NCBI GenBank assembly: GCA_013995675.1
Contig: VWRR01000014.1
Span: 372,001-436,000, forward strand
Direction of reading: 5' to 3'
Origin: Cyanidiococcus yangmingshanensis
Lineage: Eukaryota; Rhodophyta; Bangiophyceae; Cyanidiales; Cyanidiaceae
Length of the DNA: 64,000 nucleotides
Shown piece after piece: positions 59,068 to 64,000 of the stretch. The position numbers and the translations under genes were made by a program. The notes under the pieces were generated by a model that was given only the letters and a program-made list of their open reading frames with translations, did not search any database and had not been told where the DNA came from. Every line of letters starts with the position of its first letter. The first letter of the stretch is position 1.

Positions 59068-60934
59068 CTCACTGCTCCAACGGCGTTCTGCCCGCTGTAC
59101 GACACCGGAAATGTTCCAACGCTTGGACTGCGTCGCGTGCGCACTCGAGGGTACCAATACGACCTCGACGCGCCATCCATCGCGCCGTCGTCGATCTCCG
59201 GGGCGCGTCGAGCAGCGGTCCGTTTCCGCATGTCACGATCATCGACGGGTGCCGTCGTGCCAACACGTCGCCACCGCGGCGCGAGCTCCCGCCCCGCCGG
59301 TCGGCCGTGACGAAAGCGAACACGCCAGCGCCAACGTCCCATGATTTTAGGAAATTCCCTTACAATGGGAGCACCAGGTCTGTGCTTTCTGCGATTCGCT
59401 GCTTCGCTTGGCGCATCGGAATTGCGTGGCGGCTCATTGCTTACGGGGGAGGCCCGAATCGTACCCCGCTCGATGGCCCACGTTTGATCGCAGGATCGAT
59501 TGCTTCGGGGTTATTGACGGTGTCGGATTTTATAGTTGCGTAACGGCTCATCGATGGCCTCGGAGGAGCTGGGTTACACAAGCGTACATCGCATATCGAG
59601 TTGATGGGTATCCGAATGACTGAACGTTTTGAATATATATAGGTATCGAGAGAACAGGCCCATTCATGGATATCGTTTCCAGGCCGCGACTCGGATGCTT
59701 GTCTATGCGCAGCACTCGTGCTCGTGGTCTTGCCTGGGCTGTGGCTCTTTTGTGTGATTTTCTCGGATGCGGACAAGGTATGGTTTCGACCTTTATTGAT
59801 AGGAGGTGTAGTATCGTCGCATGATAGATGTGTCTTATTTCTGGGGAGGTCTTTGGTAGGTGAACGCGCATGCGCAGCTCACGAGGGAGGCATTGTGCCA
59901 TCGAGGGCGTATGCTGAGGCGTGCACGATCAGTGAGGCGAGTCAGGCGCAACCGTGAGCGTTCTCTTTGGCAGTAGCGAGGGGCTTGTCTACGTCCGTCC
60001 ACTCCGAAACCCTATTCTCTGCTGGTATCTGGGGCATTCCAGCTTATTTTCTAAAAGATATACTGGGGGAGCAGCCGCGTTACTCGGGGTCTGACAAGTT
60101 CATTGCCAAGCTTGTGTTGAAGACTCTAGTCTCGCATGCAGCAGGTAACCATGCCGTTACGGAAAGCGCGTGCAGTTGAGCACTGATCCCTTGTCAACAG
60201 AACCCTCAGACAGTACGAATACTTACTCTTGGAGAGGTTTGGGTAAACGCTCAACGCGATAGGCAAGGCAGTCAACTGGGCTGTTTGCCGTCGCTTCACG
60301 TCCAAGGCACCGGTCTCTATCACTGGGTCAGTTGAAAAATCGTCGTCCTTGCCCTGAACACGTAACGAGGCGGGGCCAGTGCTCCACTCCCCAGTTACGA
60401 TGCTGCAGGACCCAAGTCTCTAGTTTTACGAGTCGAGATCAGCTTGTCAGAGGTTAAACATAAGCGTGATTTTCCGCACGGTAACGTCAGCTCAAAGTGA
60501 AGGTGTTCATCATCTCTCGAGCTCGATCAAGAGGTTGCAGCCAGGGTGCGACGACGCGTCTGGAACACAACCCTTGTCCCCAGTACTCGCAGTCACCAAA
60601 AGCGTGAGCGTCTGCTCCGCCAAGACCGGCAAGTCTGTCTGGCTGTCTATCTGTCTGTCTGTGTGCGACAACCGCACCGCCTCCGCTCTCTACGAGAACC
60701 GCGAGGACGCTACTGCCAGCGTTTTGCTTCTGAGGCACTCGGACTTGGTCAGTGAGCGCACTCGACCTAACGCATACTCCTGGTAAACCGAGAGGAACGT
60801 CTTCAAGCGTGGAGTCATCGTCGTCAGTGTCTTCAGCTGGACTGAGAACGTCTGGTGCCGAGCCGAGGGAGCACTCCGCCGGGGGGCAGAGAACGTTTCG
60901 GCGAGCCTGAACGTTCAAGTAGCTACGCTAAAGG
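59068..60934. other. 1.9 kb spacer with no supported gene
   Basis: The left 280 bases are very GC-rich and open in several frames, probably the promoter of the leftward plastid-protein gene. The centre (59340-59860) is AT-richer, with an ATATATATAG box at about 59632-59642. A CTGT microsatellite lies at the right. No frame shows family motifs or a convincing ATG start. Confidence 0.4.
60633..60665 (+). repeat. (CTGT)n microsatellite
   Basis: There are about eight imperfect CTGT/CTAT units (GTCTGTCTGGCTGTCTATCT followed by GTCTGTCTGTGTG). It lies about 270 bases upstream of the LAS1 start codon. Confidence 0.75.
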
Positions 60935-62494
60935 ATGGAGCCCTGGTACCGTCCACAAGGCGTGTCCTGTCCTGCTCACCGTATTCTGGTACCCTGGAGA
61001 GACGAGCTCGAATGGGACGAAGTCTGTCGCGGCCTCTTCGCAGCACCTGAAAGTGACCAGTGGCATAAAGCGCAACTGATCGTGGCTGCTTGGCGAGCTC
61101 GAACAGTGCTGCCACCAGCGGTTGAGGCACTCGTTGACACAACCGCGTGCCAACACCGCCTAATCGCTGCGTATACCTCTCAGAATGGTAGCACCGATTC
61201 AAGGAGATTTTCTGACGATCTGCTGCGTAATCAGCGCTTGGCGAGCGCGCTAGCCTTATCTCGCGCGGTCAGTCTGCTCACGGATCGCGTCCAACAACGA
61301 CAGAAATATGCCCAGTCGGTGGGAACGCTGGCAGACGTGCTAGGGATCCCGGCTCTGCTTGTGGAGGTTCGTCACGCAACTGTGCACCAAACGCTGCCAT
61401 CGGTTGCAACACTCTTGGAGGCTCACTCTGAATGGATGTCCTTTCTCCAAAGTCGCTACCTTGTCCGGCGGAAATGCGCGATAGAGCGTTACCTGAGGGA
61501 GATTCAAGCTCAAATAAGCCTCTGGTTCGCGAAACGACCCATCCAGGCAACGTTATCGGAGACAGTAGCAGCTGCAGCAGCAGCAGATTCCTTCACCCCA
61601 GCATCTTGCCAAGTATCCAACGAAACGTCCACGCACAAGTTGAACGACGCCTTCTTGCGCTCATTGGCGTATGTCGAGGTGCGTTGGTTGGCCCTTGATA
61701 TTGCCGAACAGCTCTCCAGCCATGCAAATGAGCTTCTCGCTGCGACAGCATCTGCAGCATTCCGGCAACATCTTCATGATTGGCTTGGGCAGCTCCATCC
61801 AGTCTTTGAACGGTGGCCCCACTTTTTGCCAAGTCTCGTTGCAGCCTTGGTCACGAAAACGACCGTAGCGCCACAGACAATACATCGTGCCTATGCAGAG
61901 ATGATTCTGGCGCTGCTCGAGGCGTTGCATCCCAGCGAGCCGACGAAAGCGCTGGGGCCTTGGGCCATCCTTCATGAATGTTTTTGGCTGGAATGGCTGC
62001 TGCACACGCAACTGTCGCAACAGGATGCGCGTCTGTCGCGGTATTGCCGTAGCTGGATCGAACGAGGTCGTGCTCAGCTTCGAATGTGCGCAGCGAGACC
62101 CTGGTTGAACAACATGGCTCCAGTCGAGTGGCAGATAGGCGTGCTGCCACATTGGGAGCCACGTTTTGGGATCCAGCATGGTGCCTGGCGACGCTGCCAA
62201 GCCTGGCCTACTTGTCCAATTGGTGTGCTTCCTGCTGGCTATGATGGCTCTGCAGTACATCGGTTCGAGACACACCCAATTTCAGGAAAGCCAGGGCATG
62301 TGGTTGTCCTTGAAAAACGGGAACGAGCACTTATCGATCGACTCGTCCAGCGAACGCATCGAGTTCTTGGCGATGCCACCAGTTATGCAAACCTCGATCA
62401 TATTCTGGGAAGCGAGTGCGACCTTGACGGTGTACTCGTCCAGGCAGATGCGCCCGACCACAACAGCGACGATCACGAGCTGCCTCTCAAATGA
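60935..62494 (+). CDS. LAS1: LAS1 family pre-rRNA processing endoribonuclease
   Basis: Las1 cuts internal transcribed spacer 2 during 60S ribosome maturation, together with Grc3/NOL9. The 519-residue frame starts at ATG 60935. The N-terminal HEPN domain (about 15-180) shows RILVPWRDELEWDEVCRGLF (the 'VPWRd..EW..V...Lf' hallmark), AAWRARTVLPPAVEAL, NQRLASALALSRAVSLLTDR, QSVGTLADVLGIPALLVEVR and the nuclease motif RHATVH (Arg146, His147, His151), matching R-H-x3-H of the HEPN RNases. The C-terminal two thirds are helical and divergent, as in other Las1 proteins. No known domain other than HEPN is seen. Intact. Confidence 0.88.
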   Translation: MEPWYRPQGVSCPAHRILVPWRDELEWDEVCRGLFAAPESDQWHKAQLIVAAWRARTVLPPAVEALVDTTACQHRLIAAYTSQNGSTDSRRFSDDLLRNQRLASALALSRAVSLLTDRVQQRQKYAQSVGTLADVLGIPALLVEVRHATVHQTLPSVATLLEAHSEWMSFLQSRYLVRRKCAIERYLREIQAQISLWFAKRPIQATLSETVAAAAAADSFTPASCQVSNETSTHKLNDAFLRSLAYVEVRWLALDIAEQLSSHANELLAATASAAFRQHLHDWLGQLHPVFERWPHFLPSLVAALVTKTTVAPQTIHRAYAEMILALLEALHPSEPTKALGPWAILHECFWLEWLLHTQLSQQDARLSRYCRSWIERGRAQLRMCAARPWLNNMAPVEWQIGVLPHWEPRFGIQHGAWRRCQAWPTCPIGVLPAGYDGSAVHRFETHPISGKPGHVVVLEKRERALIDRLVQRTHRVLGDATSYANLDHILGSECDLDGVLVQADAPDHNSDDHELPLK

Positions 62495-62998
62495 TACCGT
62501 TTGGCGAGCACTCGTCGTCATCAACCCCGAGTGCCATGGCCCAGCACGCTCGGCAATCCAGTTTCGGAGGATGCACAGGTGTCTCTTCTCAAGCGGTGAT
62601 CGCAAGCAGTGTCTATGTTCGCTGGTCTTGAGACTGTTCAACGGCCTCGCGCAAGATATGCGTCTTTTTTCGCGGTCGTGTGCGACCAGCGAAATGCACT
62701 TGCTGTGTTGTATGCATAGCTTTCTGTTCAGCACAGGGAGCGAACTTGAATAACTCGCCCATAGACATCCATCTCTTCATGGATGTTGTGCGCTAGAGCG
62801 CTATGACTTGTCCCGCAAGCGAAAGGCGCTCCTTCGGACGCAGTGTGTGTGTTTGCGGGCGAATCTAAAACATTTGTTTCATTGTCTTGTCTGACAGATC
62901 ACTCGAATGGTGCCCATGCATACGAGCGGCAAAGAGAGAATATTGCTTGACTCGCTTTTGGCCTTGATTCCACGTCTTGGCTAGTTCGCGTGTGCCGG
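62495..62998. other. spacer downstream of LAS1
   Basis: No supported gene. The plus-strand frame that overlaps the LAS1 end in another register shows no motif. Confidence 0.4.
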
Positions 62999-63214
62999 TC
63001 ACCGTCCCTTGCTGGGTAGCGGTTGGCGAGACTTGGCCGCCATCGCCTCACCGAGTCGTGGCACCAAAGAACCATGAGCACGTTGATGCTCGCTATCAGA
63101 CCAGTCATCGACAAGATCATCGGCAATGCTGAACTGTTTCAGGGCTTGTTCCGAATCGTGCTCCCAATCTATCGTCTCATCGGCGGAGGAAAACGCAACC
63201 GCATTGCCACTCAT
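62999..63214 (-). CDS. small acidic hypothetical protein, doubtful
   Basis: An ATG frame of 71 codons (MSGNAVAFSSADETIDWEHD; ALKQFSIADDLVDDWSDSEH) is acidic and free of the Arg/His-rich look of the shadow frames here. It lies downstream of the OSBP gene on the same strand, 266 bases past its stop. No family is recognised; it may be a small gene or a chance frame. Confidence 0.3.
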   Translation of the reverse strand: MSGNAVAFSSADETIDWEHDSEQALKQFSIADDLVDDWSDSEHQRAHGSLVPRLGEAMAAKSRQPLPSKGR

Positions 63215-63480
63215 GAACGCTTGTCAATCACCTCAATCGATAAAGTTTGAAGTATCTCGAGCGAGGCCATGAAAACTCGCTCACGTTGCAGCGAGCGGCC
63301 CTGAACATGCTGCCTGGCGGGGACCACAAGTCGCTCCCTCTACGGCCGAGTCATGGGTTTACCACAACATCCCTGTGTCCGTTCATCTGCGCTCGAGTCG
63401 GTTGCGCTCGTTCCATCCCAGACCAGAATACGCATCCACTGCGAGACGAGTCGTTGCATCCTCGCTAGTTTGTTGACGAC

Positions 63481-63999
63481 TCAGAAAATGTCGGGACATT
63501 GTGTCCAATCCTGCTTTTGCCTCGCTGCCCAGTATCGGTTATTGAACTGCCACTCGATCTCTCCGGTCTGGGCACTGCGGAAACAGTCAAACCAGAGCGG
63601 CTTCCAGGGTTGTCCATCCCTCTCTCGCGCTTTTCGCGCTGCTCGCTGTTTCTCTTCGAGTCGGATCTTTTCCGCTGTCGCTTTGGTGTAGTCAGCATTT
63701 TCAAGCAGTCGCTGGTCTGGTCGCAAGCGCGAATCCGTGGGAGGCAGTAGCGGCCTGAGGTCCTCAGTCAGTTCATTCAGGGCGATGGCGAACTGCGTCA
63801 TATGAAAGGGTCCCGACGCACCAGGCGGTGGCTCTACCGGTCGAGTCCATACCGTCTCCGACTCGACAACATCGTTCTGCCGTAGACGTTCAATACGCAG
63901 CGCAGAGAGCCATGAGCCAGTCAGTTGGAGCGGAAGCTCTCGGCCGTTGGCATCGAAAACGCGACCACGTACCGCACCGTAGGTATCTTGGGAGCCCCA
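63481..63999 (-). CDS. oxysterol-binding protein-related protein (ORP), C-terminal part, cut by window edge
   Basis: ORPs carry sterols and phosphoinositides between membranes. Reading in from the right edge, the frame gives RVFDANGRELPLQLTGSWLS, then PFHMTQFAIALNELTEDLRP. It continues into the hallmark LPPTDSRLRPDQRLLEN, KIRLEEKQRAARKARERDGQ, PLWFDCF and a final YWAARQKQDWTQCPDIF. These are the last strands and the C-terminal helix of the OSBP domain; 'PPTDSR.R.D...LE' and 'W..CPDIF' are near invariant. The start and any PH domain lie beyond 64000. No break is seen in the part present. Confidence 0.93.
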   Translation of the reverse strand, partial: WGSQDTYGAVRGRVFDANGRELPLQLTGSWLSALRIERLRQNDVVESETVWTRPVEPPPGASGPFHMTQFAIALNELTEDLRPLLPPTDSRLRPDQRLLENADYTKATAEKIRLEEKQRAARKARERDGQPWKPLWFDCFRSAQTGEIEWQFNNRYWAARQKQDWTQCPDIF

Positions 64000-64000
64000 G

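Overview
The window looks like nuclear DNA of a unicellular red alga of the Cyanidiales (Cyanidioschyzon or a close relative). The evidence is eukaryote-only gene families (EF-1 alpha, eS4, MED31, TAF11, VPS35, TSEN34, LAS1, UBE2H), a dense and almost intron-free layout on both strands with short or overlapping ends, GC-rich coding DNA, and a plastid-type heme oxygenase as expected for phycobilin makers. The species is an inference; no rRNA or tRNA was found to anchor it.

Layout. 0-9.5 kb: frame-interrupted ICMT (prenylcysteine methyltransferase), frame-interrupted DDHD phospholipase, LOG-family protein, SAM methyltransferase, three-FKBP-domain TPR isomerase, and traces of a thiamine-diphosphate enzyme. 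9.5-18.3 kb: MED31, an SLC4 anion transporter, a repeat-bearing spacer, heme oxygenase, an FHA protein with two parvulin domains. 18.3-33 kb: eS4, VPS35, MCTS1, TAF11, an NDUFA3-like protein head to head with mitochondrial uL13, EF-1 alpha. 33-46.6 kb: UBE2H, SulP-STAS anion transporter, RMND1/DUF155 protein, AMBRA1-like WD40 protein, adenylate kinase, TSEN34. 47-64 kb: TauE/SafE transporter, ABCA transporter, OMA1-like protease, C2H2 zinc-finger protein, nucleotide-sugar-type transporter, a putative plastid protein, LAS1, and an oxysterol-binding protein running off the right edge. These are unlinked housekeeping genes: translation and RNA processing (eS4, EF-1 alpha, MCTS1, LAS1, TSEN34), transcription (MED31, TAF11), mitochondria (uL13m, NDUFA3-like, OMA1, RMND1), membrane transport (SLC4, SulP, TauE, ABCA, SLC35) and lipid or vesicle biology (DDHD, VPS35, OSBP).

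Main oddity. Roughly two thirds of the recognisable genes read cleanly from start to stop. Seven do not (ICMT, DDHD lipase, SLC4 N-terminus, heme oxygenase leader, second parvulin domain, VPS35, TAF11). In these, conserved protein sequence continues in another frame, nearly always displaced by +1, with no decay in between. Where the site can be fixed, one extra base in a short homopolymer explains it. This may be insertion-type assembly error, recent slippage mutation, or genuine +1 recoding; the sequence alone cannot decide. No transposon, viral element, CRISPR array or tRNA gene was recognised.
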